A DNA stretch of 64,000 bases from Streptomyces sp. ITFR-16 (GTDB lineage: Bacteria; Actinomycetota; Actinomycetes; Streptomycetales; Streptomycetaceae): NCBI RefSeq assembly GCF_031844705.1, contig NZ_CP134609.1, forward strand, positions 4,712,001 to 4,776,000. The letters run 5' to 3'. Shown one piece after another: positions 33,951 to 42,137 of this stretch (position 1 is the stretch's first letter; each line of letters begins with the position of its first letter). The position numbers were made by a program, and so were the translations under genes. The notes under the pieces were generated by a model. The model was not told the DNA's origin. It did no database searches and saw nothing but the letters and a program-made list of their open reading frames with translations.

Positions 33951-35198
33951 ATGAGGTCAACGGTCTGGCGACGGCGCGGGCGGACGTCGGCGGTGGTGTC
34001 CGCGCTGGGCGGCGCCCTGCTCCTCCTGGGCGGCGCCGTCGCCCCGGCCGCGAGCGCGGACAGCATGCGAGACCGCGAGTGGTACCTGGACCGCATGCAG
34101 GCCCCGGCCATGTGGAAGGCCAGCACCGGCAAGGGGATCACCGTCGCTCTGCTCGACACCGGGGTGATTCCCTCCGTCCCCGAACTGACGGGGAAGGTAC
34201 TCAAGGGCAGGAACTTCGTGGAGCCCGAGCGGGGAGCGCACAAGGACACGGACGGGCACGGAACCGCCATGGCGATGCTGATCGCCGGCAACGGTGCGAA
34301 TGACCAGGGTGTGAAGGGCCTCGCGCCCGACGCGCGCATCCTCCCGCTCACCGTCTTCGGGTCGTCGAAGGAGTCGGGTACCAACAGCATTCCGGCCTTG
34401 GTCGAGGCCATCCGGTACGCCGCCGACAGCGAGGCCCGGATTATCAACATGTCGTTGGCCTACGAGGGTTTCACGCCGAGTGATGACCAGCTGGACCGGA
34501 TCCAGCAGGCGGTTGACTACGCCGTGAAGCGTGGGAAGCTCCTTCTTGCGGGTACCGGCAACCGGGGCGACAAGGAGAACGACGTTGCCTACCCTGCGGC
34601 AAGCCTTGGCGTCGCGGGTATCGGAGCGGTCGACAAGACGTCCTCGGTGACGAAGTTCTCGGTGTCGGGTCCCCAGGTGGCGCTCGCCGCCCCGGGCAAG
34701 GACATCCCGATTCTGTGCGGCGGCGGCATGGCCGGCTACTGCAGCAGCTGGGGCACCAGCCAGGCCACCGCAATCACTTCCGCCTCCGCCGCCCTCATCT
34801 GGTCCCAACACCCCGACTGGACTGGCAACCAGGTCCTCCGCGTCCTCATGAACACCGCAGGCAGACCGACGGAGGGCAAGGTCCCCAGCCGCTACCTCGG
34901 TTACGGCACCGTCCGTCCCCGGATCGCCGTCCTCGGCGGCAAGGCCGACCCGGGCCCCGCCGACGTGAACCCCTTGGTCGCGGCCCGCGCAACCGCGTCC
35001 CCGTCGCCCGGCGTCTCCGCTTCCGCGGCCCCCTCGAAGAAGTCCCAACCCGCCGCCACCCCAGCGGCGAAGAACGACGACGGACAGGGCGGCACGGACA
35101 CGGCCGTCTGGATCGTCGTCGGTGCGGTCGCGGCCGTGATCGTCGTCGTCGGTGCGGTGCTCCTGGTGCGCCGGAGGAGTACCGGCCCCCGGCACTGA
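33951..35198 (+). CDS. mycP: Mycosin-like subtilisin protease (second copy)
   Basis: The 415-residue product has a signal peptide (GGALLLLGGAVAPAASA), the S8 triad Asp in VALLDTGVIP, His in TDGHGTAMAM and Ser in SWGTSQATAITSASA, an Ala/Pro/Ser linker and a C-terminal helix (WIVVGAVAAVIVVVGAVLL) that anchors it in the membrane. It is distinct from the first mycosin in length and motif spacing, so it is a paralogue, not a recent duplicate. GTG 33942 is an in-frame alternative start. It may process a different substrate, such as the large WXG protein encoded just before it. Confidence 0.9.
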   Translation: MRSTVWRRRGRTSAVVSALGGALLLLGGAVAPAASADSMRDREWYLDRMQAPAMWKASTGKGITVALLDTGVIPSVPELTGKVLKGRNFVEPERGAHKDTDGHGTAMAMLIAGNGANDQGVKGLAPDARILPLTVFGSSKESGTNSIPALVEAIRYAADSEARIINMSLAYEGFTPSDDQLDRIQQAVDYAVKRGKLLLAGTGNRGDKENDVAYPAASLGVAGIGAVDKTSSVTKFSVSGPQVALAAPGKDIPILCGGGMAGYCSSWGTSQATAITSASAALIWSQHPDWTGNQVLRVLMNTAGRPTEGKVPSRYLGYGTVRPRIAVLGGKADPGPADVNPLVAARATASPSPGVSASAAPSKKSQPAATPAAKNDDGQGGTDTAVWIVVGAVAAVIVVVGAVLLVRRRSTGPRH

Positions 35199-35250
35199 GC
35201 GGTCTCCGTCGCACCACCCCCACCTACGTACACAGGCCGGAGGAAACACC

Positions 35251-36009
35251 GTGGACCAGGAGTTCCTGGCAGGGTTGCAGCAGTTCCAGCAGCAGGCGCA
35301 GAACCTGCAGAACCTGATGACGGACATGCAGAACCGCATGCCTCAGGGCGGCGAGGGAACGGACGCCCAGGGCGCCGTGACCGTATCGCTGGCGGCGGAC
35401 GGGATTCCGGAATCCATCAAGGCCGCCTCCGACTGGCAGCGCAGACAGGGCCCCGAGGTCATCGGCGCGGCCGTGCTCGACGCGTACGGGACGGCGATGA
35501 GTGCGCGGATGGAGGGCGTCGCCCGCGCCTTCGACCAGGCGGACTGGCAGTCCACGGCCGGGCAGGTGGACCGCTCACTCGCTCTGCCCGGGCCTCCCCC
35601 CTCGACGGCCTTCCCGCCGGCGACGCCTCCCGGACCGGATCTGCGCCATGTCGTACCCCGAAGCCTCGACGAGGTGACCGAGGACGCGCTGTCGGCGCTC
35701 GACGCGGTGCAACAGATGGCGACGACGGTCGCCGAGCCGCCCCGGGCCGTCGGCAGATCCACGGCGCACCGGGTCGTCATCACCGTCACGAAGGGGGCCC
35801 TGCTCTCCTGCGAGGTGGACCCGCAGTGGGCGGCGAAGCAGACGTCCATCGGGCTCAACCAGGCCTTCGAGGAGGCCCTGGCCGGTGCCCGTAGCCAACT
35901 GAGCGAACTGGAGGCCGCCGCCAAGGACGGCGCGGGCCGCCTCCAGCTCGACAGCCTGCTGCACGAAGCACTGGCCATTCTCAGCGATCCGCGGCGCCTT
36001 GCCGAATGA
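35251..36009 (+). CDS. YbaB/EbfC-like protein of the type VII locus
   Basis: The 252-residue product starts DQEFLAGLQQFQQQAQNL, a helical start like the YbaB/EbfC nucleoid-associated family, then has a beta-strand region AVTVSLAADGIPESIKAA. A second similar beta/helix unit follows in the C-terminal half (RVVITVTKGALLSCEVDP then LNQAFEEALAGARSQLSEL), so it looks like two YbaB-like modules. Such proteins recur in Streptomyces and mycobacterial ESX loci, and their role there is unknown. GTG 35251 is chosen because GGAGG lies 7 bases upstream. Confidence 0.75.
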   Translation: MDQEFLAGLQQFQQQAQNLQNLMTDMQNRMPQGGEGTDAQGAVTVSLAADGIPESIKAASDWQRRQGPEVIGAAVLDAYGTAMSARMEGVARAFDQADWQSTAGQVDRSLALPGPPPSTAFPPATPPGPDLRHVVPRSLDEVTEDALSALDAVQQMATTVAEPPRAVGRSTAHRVVITVTKGALLSCEVDPQWAAKQTSIGLNQAFEEALAGARSQLSELEAAAKDGAGRLQLDSLLHEALAILSDPRRLAE

Positions 36010-36030
36010 TTTCCGAAGGGACTGACTGCA

Positions 36031-36336
36031 TTGGGTGATCCCGACCTCAAGGTCATCACCGATGGGCTGCGCACCGACGCGGTCATGTGGGACGAGCAGA
36101 GCAGCGCGATGAAAGCGGTGCACAACGCGGTCGAGGGCACGAGGATGAACCGGCTCCAGGCCGGCGTCTTCCAGCTCCTCGTCTCGGCGTACGGAGCCGT
36201 GGTCGAACAGGTCTCCGCACGCAGTGCGGAGGGCGAGGTGCAGATGGCGGCGGTGAGCTCCGCGCTGTACAAGAACGCCAAGGCCTACGACGCGCACGAG
36301 GTAGACACCAAGCACCACGTGGACCACGCTTACTAG
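36031..36336 (+). CDS. Small WXG100-like type VII protein with C-terminal Y-x-x-x-E signal
   Basis: The 101-residue helical protein starts GDPDLKVITDGLRTDAVMWDEQSSAMK. It lacks the W-x-G turn but ends with Y-D-A-H-E (a Y-x-x-x-D/E secretion signal) in KAYDAHEVDTKHH. This layout resembles EspC-like partner proteins of ESX systems. The start is TTG 36031 with GAAGGG upstream, 21 bp after the YbaB-like stop. It and the next gene likely form a secreted pair. Confidence 0.78.
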   Translation: MGDPDLKVITDGLRTDAVMWDEQSSAMKAVHNAVEGTRMNRLQAGVFQLLVSAYGAVVEQVSARSAEGEVQMAAVSSALYKNAKAYDAHEVDTKHHVDHAY

Positions 36337-36348
36337 ACGGGGAATTTC

Positions 36349-37089
36349 ATGGCTTTCAACGCCGCACAGTACGAGGCGACCACACAGAAGCTGACCACCG
36401 GGATACAGACGCTCTCGGAGAAGGTGAGCCAGGTCGGCCCGAAGGCCGAATCCACGGCGAACCACTGGTATGTTCCCGACTTCATCGGGGACGCTCTGAT
36501 CTGGGCCGCCAACAAGGTCATCGAGTTCGGCAACTGGGTCCTCGGCAAGCTGAAGGAGCTCATGGAGGGCGTGGCGGCGCCCGTCTACATGGCCATCCAC
36601 ACCTGGACCTGGCAGTCCGAGATCCGCGGGGGCGCCTCCGAGGTGGCCGGCACCACCACCGCCGACCAACTCCAGTCGCTGAAGCACTGGACCGGCGAGG
36701 CCGCCACCTCCTACACCAACGCGGTGAAGGCCCAGCCGATCGCCGCCGCGAAGATCGGCACGACCGCGGACAAGGTGGCCACCGGACTGGCGCTGTGCAC
36801 GACCGCCGGCGCCGCGTTCTACGTGTCGCTCGCCGTCATCCTGGCCCAGTACATCGTCACCATGATCGGTGCGATCGCGGCGCTGGGTTCGGTCGTGTTC
36901 TCGTGGGCGGGTGCTGCCCTCATCGTCGGCGACACGTCGGTGAGCATCGGCTACATCATCACCGCCGTCACCGCGCTGGCCGCGCTGCTCGGCGCGCAGG
37001 CCCAGCAGATGGCCGCCATCGAGGGCGAGGCGCGCGACATGACGACGTACCCCAACGGCCACTGGCCGGTTGCCGCGCCAGGCGCCTGA
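36349..37089 (+). CDS. Type VII locus protein with two C-terminal membrane helices
   Basis: The 246-residue product starts with a WXG100-like helical stretch (AQYEATTQKLTTGIQTL). An amphipathic middle contains GDALIWAANKVIEFGNWVLG, then a helical region around HWTGEAATSY, and strongly hydrophobic segments lie near residues 155-225 (VSLAVILAQYIVTMIGAIAAL and GYIITAVTALAALLG). I do not recognise the family. The domain order is like pore- or effector-type WXG proteins, in which a WXG-like head leads a membrane-active body, but this is inference. It follows the Y-x-x-x-E protein after 12 bp. Confidence 0.7.
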   Translation: MAFNAAQYEATTQKLTTGIQTLSEKVSQVGPKAESTANHWYVPDFIGDALIWAANKVIEFGNWVLGKLKELMEGVAAPVYMAIHTWTWQSEIRGGASEVAGTTTADQLQSLKHWTGEAATSYTNAVKAQPIAAAKIGTTADKVATGLALCTTAGAAFYVSLAVILAQYIVTMIGAIAALGSVVFSWAGAALIVGDTSVSIGYIITAVTALAALLGAQAQQMAAIEGEARDMTTYPNGHWPVAAPGA

Positions 37090-37167
37090 ACCCGTCCGAT
37101 ACTGGGGCCTCGCCCCAGTAGACGACCGGGTGGCACGGGCCTCTCGGACGAACAGACAGGTGACATC

Positions 37168-37530
37168 ATGCGTGCATTCCGAGTAGTCCTCTGGGCCGTC
37201 GGCCTGGTGGCTCTGGTGGGTCTGTTCTTCTCACTGAAGGAGGGGCTCGACCCGGCGGTCTGGATCCTCTGCATGGTCCTCGCCGTCGGCTGCCCTCTGG
37301 CGGCCGAGGGTCGTGCGGCCTGGCAGACGCCGGGCAGGCGACGGGCGGAACAACACGCCTGGTACGCGGAGAACTTCGGTTCCCTCGAAGCCCTGCGCGA
37401 GGCCGTCGACGCGCCGGCCCTGCGCCGCATCCGCGACGAGAAGGGCGCGGCGCACGCGGTCCGCGAGGTCAAGCGCGAACACCCCCGCCTCCCGCTGGAC
37501 GTGGCGGTGTCCCTGGTCAAGGCCCTGTGA
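37168..37530 (+). CDS. Small two-helix membrane protein (paralogue 1)
   Basis: The 120-residue protein has two N-terminal membrane helices (VVLWAVGLVALVGLFFSL and VWILCMVLAVGCPLA) and a soluble tail ending LRRIRDEKGAAHAVREVKRE then PLDVAVSLVKAL. The same tail design occurs in the next gene, and it faintly resembles the C-terminal fold of ribosomal protein L7/L12. Its stop overlaps the next start (GTGA), so the two are coupled. Confidence 0.7.
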   Translation: MRAFRVVLWAVGLVALVGLFFSLKEGLDPAVWILCMVLAVGCPLAAEGRAAWQTPGRRRAEQHAWYAENFGSLEALREAVDAPALRRIRDEKGAAHAVREVKREHPRLPLDVAVSLVKAL

Positions 37531-37901
37531 GCCCGCACGCCGATGGTGGTGCGCGGGTGTCCCGCACGACCTGGATACGGGCCACGCTCTGGTGCGCCGG
37601 CCTGGCCTGCTACTACGTGGCCTTTTTCCGTCAGCCGGACAGTGTGGCGTTGCTGCTTGCCCTGTTCCTGCTGGGTGCGTTCCTCCCGGGCTGGGCTGAG
37701 GGATACGCGCAGCGGAGGCGCCGCAGTGAGTGGGCCGCGCAGTTCGCGTCCGTCGGGGAACTGCGGCTGCTGGTGACGGACGAGGCGGAGCTCCGCCGGC
37801 TCCGTGACGAGAAGGGCGCACTGGCGGCTGTCCGCCGTCTCAGGCGTGCGCACCCCCTCTGCCCCCTTCCCCTGGCTCTCGAACTGGTCCGGTCGCTCTG
37901 A
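37527..37901 (+). CDS. Small two-helix membrane protein (paralogue 2)
   Basis: The 124-residue protein has the same plan as its upstream neighbour: two hydrophobic helices (ATLWCAGLACYYVAFF and ALLLALFLLGAFLPGW) and a tail ending RLRDEKGALAAVRRLRRAHP then PLALELVRSL. The tails match in an extended R-x-R-D-E-K-G-A pattern, so the genes are tandem duplicates. A GTG at 37557 is an alternative start. The role is unknown; position and membrane topology suggest an accessory of the type VII system. Confidence 0.68.
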   Translation: MSPHADGGARVSRTTWIRATLWCAGLACYYVAFFRQPDSVALLLALFLLGAFLPGWAEGYAQRRRRSEWAAQFASVGELRLLVTDEAELRRLRDEKGALAAVRRLRRAHPLCPLPLALELVRSL

Positions 37902-37940
37902 GGGCCGCCGTTCCGGCATAGCCGGGCAGAACGCGAAAGA

Positions 37941-37970
37941 GGGGCCGCCCGCCCGTCACGGGGCGGCCCC
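37941..37970. terminator. Bidirectional hairpin terminator between operon and eccC
   Basis: Perfect 10-bp arms (GGGGCCGCCC and GGGCGGCCCC) surround a 10-base loop, followed by TTCTT on the plus strand and preceded by AAAGA on it (giving TCTTT for minus-strand transcripts). It separates the plus-strand secretion operon from the convergent eccC. Confidence 0.85.
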
Positions 37971-37999
37971 TTCTTGCTGCTCCGGGGCGCGTCGCCCCG

Positions 38000-40900
38000 T
38001 CAGTCCCCCTCCGGCTCCAGCCACCCCGTCTGGATCAGCGCCGGGTTGCCCCGGCGAGCGACGAACATGCCCCGGCCGGGGGGCAGCGGGCGGCCCTTCA
38101 CGGTGCCGAGGAGTTCGCCCTCGCTGGGGTGGCCGGACAGGATTACGCCCTGCGCACCCAGCTCCTTGAAGCGCTGCATGAACGGTTCGTACGAGGAGCG
38201 GCCGGCGCCCGCGCTGCTGCGCGCGATGATGAAGTTGACGCCGGTGTCACGGGCGAACGGCAGGTTGTCGACCAGCTGGGCCAGCGGGTTGGCGGAGGAC
38301 GTGGCCACCAGGTCGTAGTCGTCCACGACGATGAACGCCCGGGGCCCGCGCCACCAGCTGCGGTTGCGCAGCTGCTGCGGGGTCACGTCCGTCCCCGGGG
38401 TGCGGCTGGTGATGAGGGTGTTCATGTCGCCGAGGTACGACTCGAACGCGTTCTGCGTCGTCGCGTAGCCGACCAGGTACGGCTCGGGCACGACCTCCAG
38501 CAGGCTGCGCCGGTAGTCGCCGACACAGATCAGGGCCTCCTGCGGGGTGTAGCGGGCGGTGATCTGCTTGATGAGCAGTCGCAGCAGGGCTGTCTTGCCG
38601 GACTCCGACTCACCGAAGACCGCGAACAGCGGGTCCGTGTCGAAGTCGATGTACACCGGTGCGAGGTTCATCTCGTCGATGCCGATCGCGACCCCGCCGC
38701 GTGTGGGGTCGGGGCCGGCCGGCAGGTCGCGCGCGGACAGCATCCGGGGCAGCATCCGGACGGCCGGGGCGTGCGGGCCCGGCCAGTTGTCGTTCATGGC
38801 CTTGACGAAGGCGGCCGTGGCCTCGGAGAGGTCGTCCCCGCCCCCGCCCGCCGAGTCGTCGATGCGGGGCAGGGCGCCCATGAAGTGCAGCCGCTCCGCC
38901 GTCAGGCCGCGGCCCGGGGTACCGACGGGGACGTTCTTGGCCACCTTGCGGTCCAGTTCGGAGTCGGTCGGGTCGCCGAGGCGCAGCTCCAGGCGGTTGA
39001 GCAGCTGGTCCTTGAGCGCGGCGCGCATCTCCATGTACCGGGAGACGGTGGCGATCAGGTGGACGCCGAGGCCGAGGCCCCGGGCCGCGATGTCGGCGAC
39101 GACGGGCTCCAGGAACTCGTAGTCCGTCTTGAAGGACTGCCAGCCGTCGATGACCAGGAAGACGTCGCCCCACGCCTCGCCCGGCAGCTGTCCTGCCGCG
39201 CGCAGCCGGCGGTAGGTGACGATGGAGTCGATGTTGTTGTCCCGGAAGAACGCCTCGCGCCGGTTGAGGATGCCGGCGACCTCGGCGACCGTGCGGCGGA
39301 TCTTCTCCGGATCGAGCCGGGAGGCTACCCCTCCGACGTGCGGCAAGCCGTCGACGGCGACCATACCGCCGCCGCCGAAGTCCATTCCGTAGAACTGCAC
39401 TTCGTGCGGGGTGTGGGTCAGGGCGAAGGCGCTGATGAGGGAGCGGACAAGGGTGGACTTGCCGGAGCGCGGGCCGCCCACGACCAGCATGTGGCCCGCG
39501 GCGCCGGAGAAGTCCCGGACGAGGGAGTCGCGACGCTGCTCGAACGGCTTGTCCACCAGCCCGAAGGGCACGACGAGCGCGCCGTTGCGCTGGTACTCCG
39601 GCGCGTGCAGGCCGCGTTCGGGCGTGACCGCGAGCGGCGGCAGCATCCGGTCGACCGAGGGCGCCTCGGTGAGCGGCGGCAGCCACACCTGGTGGGCGAG
39701 GGGGCCCTGGCCCTCCAGGCGGCGGGCGATGACGTCGAGGACGGTGTCCGCCAGCGCGTCCGGGGTCGCCCGGCCGGGCACGAAGGGCACGTTCGGCTCG
39801 GGCTCGGGGTAGTGCACGGGCACCGGGGCGGCGGTGAACAGGACCGGGCGGCGGTCAATGGCGAGCTCCCCGTTGTCGGAGACCGGCGCGGCCCCGGGGC
39901 GGTACGTCCCCGACACGTATGCGGCCTTGAAGCGGGTCATCCCCTCGGTGCCGAACTTCAGGAACCCGGAACCGGGCACCGACGGCAGGTGGTAGGCGTC
40001 CGGCACGCCCAGCGCGGTACGGGATTCGGCGGCGGAGAAGGTCCGCAGCCCGATCCGGTAGGAGAGGTAGGTGTCCAGGCCGCGCAGGCGGCCCTCCTCC
40101 AGCCGCTGCGAGGCCAGCAGCAGGTGCACGCCCAGGGACCGCCCGATGCGGCCGATCTGGATGAACATGTCGATGAAGTCCGGCTTGGCGGTCAGCAGTT
40201 CGCTGAACTCGTCGATCACCAGGACCAGTGAGGCCAGGGGCTCCAGCGGGGCCCCGGCGGCGCGTGCCTTCTCGTAGTCGGTGAGGTTGGCGTAGTTGCC
40301 CGCCGAGCGCAGCAGCTCCTGGCGGCGCTGGAGCTCACCGGTGATGGAGTCCCGCATGCGGTCGACCAGGGTCAGGTCGTCCGCCAGGTTGGTGATGACC
40401 GCGGCGACGTGCGGGAGCTCGGACATCCCGGCGAAGGTGGCCCCGCCCTTGAAGTCGGCGAGGACGAAGTTGAGGGTCTCCGACGAGTGGGTGACCGCGA
40501 GGCCCAGCACCAGGGTGCGCAGCAGTTCGGACTTGCCGGACCCGGTCGCGCCCACGCACAGCCCGTGCGGGCCCATGCCCTCCTGCGCGGCCTCCTTGAG
40601 GTCGAGCATGACAGGGGAGCCGTCCTCGCCGACACCGATCGGTACCCGCAGCCGCTCGGCCGTCGAACGAGGCCGCCACACCGTGTTGGTGTCCACCGCG
40701 GCGGGGTCGCCGATGCCCAGCAGGTCCGTGAAGTCCAGGTTGGCGAGCAGCGGCTCGTCGTCGTCCCCGCCGCCGCCCATCCGGAACGGGGCGAGCTGCC
40801 GGCCCAGGGCCTCCGCGGTCTCGACGGGCAGCAGATCGGGTGTTCCGTGGTAGGAGACGCTGGCCGACTCCAGCCGCAGCCGGCCCGGACGTACGGCGAT

Positions 40901-41968
40901 GTGCAGTCCGCCGCGCGGCTCGTCCAGCTCCTCCGGGACGACTTCCACGACGGTGACCCCCTGGAGGCCCTCGGCGGAGGCGAACAGCGAGTCCTGCGGG
41001 ACGACCCCGCCGTCCAGCACGAGGACCACGTGCGGCTGGTCCAGGAGCGGGCTGCCCTCGCGGTTGAAGCGGGATCGGCCGTCCAGGGTGTGGTGGAGCA
41101 GCGTCTCGACCTCGGTCAGGTCGTCGCTGAACAGCCGCTTGGTGCCGGCCCCGTCGGACGAGCCGGGGGCCTGGGCGTGCGGCAGCCACTTCGCCCAGTC
41201 CCACTGGTCCGCCACGTCCGTGGACGCCACGACCGCGACGACCAGGTCCTCGGGCGAGTGCAGCGCGACCAGCCCGCAGACCATGGCGCGCGCGTTGCCG
41301 CGCACCGACACCGGGTCGCCGGAGACCACGACGTGGTAGAAGGCGCGCAGGGACACCGCCATCGGCAGCCGGTCCACCGAAGCGTGGGCGGCCAGGAACT
41401 GGTGCATGGCACCGGCCGACAGCGGCTCCAGCTCGTCCACCGGCGCGGTGGTCGGCGCGACGAGCGGCGTCCACAGCTGCTGCGCGCCCAGGCCGACACG
41501 GACCTGCCCGAAGTCGTCGTCGGTGATCCGGCGCTCCCAGAGCCGCTCGCCGCCGACGACCAGCGACCACAACTGGTCCGGATCAGGGTGCAGATAGAAC
41601 TGCGCGTCGCGTTGGACACGCGCGGTCCCGCGTACCTTCCGCCGGGTCTGCGCGAGGTACTTCAGGTAGTCCCGGCGCCCTTCCGACGCCTCGCCCTGGG
41701 TCCCCTTGCGGTACCGCATCACCTGGGCTATCGCCATGGCCACGGTCGACAGCAGCATCATGACGCCCATGATCTTCATGAACGGCTGCGAGCCGGGCAT
41801 GAAGAAGAACACCACCGACGAGCCCATGCCGAGCATCGGCAGGAGCTGCATGGCCATGCCCTCCTGCTGCCCACGAGGCAGTTCAGGGGGCGATTCGAGC
41901 CGCAGTTCCGCCGCGGATGTCTCAGGTGGCATGGCTCGAGGCGGGCGCTTGACGACGATCTGGGTCAC
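38000..41968 (-). CDS. eccC: Type VII secretion ATPase EccC (fused, three ATPase domains)
   Basis: The 1322-residue FtsK/SpoIIIE-type motor has two membrane helices near residues 42-85 (LGMGSSVVFFFM and MKIMGVMMLLSTVAMAIAQV). Three nucleotide-binding domains follow: Walker A GATGSGKSE near 472, GGPRSGKST near 831 and GESESGKTA near 1119. Domain 1 has a complete Walker B (VLVIDEFSELL). In domains 2 and 3 the acidic pair is altered (VFLVIDGWQ and FIVVDDYDL), as in other EccC proteins where domain 1 is the main motor. It recognises WXG100 tails and drives secretion. The start is GTG 41968. It is encoded away from the other core genes, convergent with the operon. Confidence 0.95.
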   Translation of the reverse strand: MTQIVVKRPPRAMPPETSAAELRLESPPELPRGQQEGMAMQLLPMLGMGSSVVFFFMPGSQPFMKIMGVMMLLSTVAMAIAQVMRYRKGTQGEASEGRRDYLKYLAQTRRKVRGTARVQRDAQFYLHPDPDQLWSLVVGGERLWERRITDDDFGQVRVGLGAQQLWTPLVAPTTAPVDELEPLSAGAMHQFLAAHASVDRLPMAVSLRAFYHVVVSGDPVSVRGNARAMVCGLVALHSPEDLVVAVVASTDVADQWDWAKWLPHAQAPGSSDGAGTKRLFSDDLTEVETLLHHTLDGRSRFNREGSPLLDQPHVVLVLDGGVVPQDSLFASAEGLQGVTVVEVVPEELDEPRGGLHIAVRPGRLRLESASVSYHGTPDLLPVETAEALGRQLAPFRMGGGGDDDEPLLANLDFTDLLGIGDPAAVDTNTVWRPRSTAERLRVPIGVGEDGSPVMLDLKEAAQEGMGPHGLCVGATGSGKSELLRTLVLGLAVTHSSETLNFVLADFKGGATFAGMSELPHVAAVITNLADDLTLVDRMRDSITGELQRRQELLRSAGNYANLTDYEKARAAGAPLEPLASLVLVIDEFSELLTAKPDFIDMFIQIGRIGRSLGVHLLLASQRLEEGRLRGLDTYLSYRIGLRTFSAAESRTALGVPDAYHLPSVPGSGFLKFGTEGMTRFKAAYVSGTYRPGAAPVSDNGELAIDRRPVLFTAAPVPVHYPEPEPNVPFVPGRATPDALADTVLDVIARRLEGQGPLAHQVWLPPLTEAPSVDRMLPPLAVTPERGLHAPEYQRNGALVVPFGLVDKPFEQRRDSLVRDFSGAAGHMLVVGGPRSGKSTLVRSLISAFALTHTPHEVQFYGMDFGGGGMVAVDGLPHVGGVASRLDPEKIRRTVAEVAGILNRREAFFRDNNIDSIVTYRRLRAAGQLPGEAWGDVFLVIDGWQSFKTDYEFLEPVVADIAARGLGLGVHLIATVSRYMEMRAALKDQLLNRLELRLGDPTDSELDRKVAKNVPVGTPGRGLTAERLHFMGALPRIDDSAGGGGDDLSEATAAFVKAMNDNWPGPHAPAVRMLPRMLSARDLPAGPDPTRGGVAIGIDEMNLAPVYIDFDTDPLFAVFGESESGKTALLRLLIKQITARYTPQEALICVGDYRRSLLEVVPEPYLVGYATTQNAFESYLGDMNTLITSRTPGTDVTPQQLRNRSWWRGPRAFIVVDDYDLVATSSANPLAQLVDNLPFARDTGVNFIIARSSAGAGRSSYEPFMQRFKELGAQGVILSGHPSEGELLGTVKGRPLPPGRGMFVARRGNPALIQTGWLEPEGD

Positions 41969-42137
41969 CGGCGAATCAATCCCTCAGTGCGGCCCGGAGA
42001 GTTGTGGGCCGGCACCCCCGTGGCAGCGACCTACCTCCGCGCGTCGACAATCCTACGTGCAGTGCGTGGGGGTGCCACCGATAGGGTGGCGCCCCTGCCC
42101 GGAAGCGCGGCGCACAGCGAACGAGGGGAACATTCAG

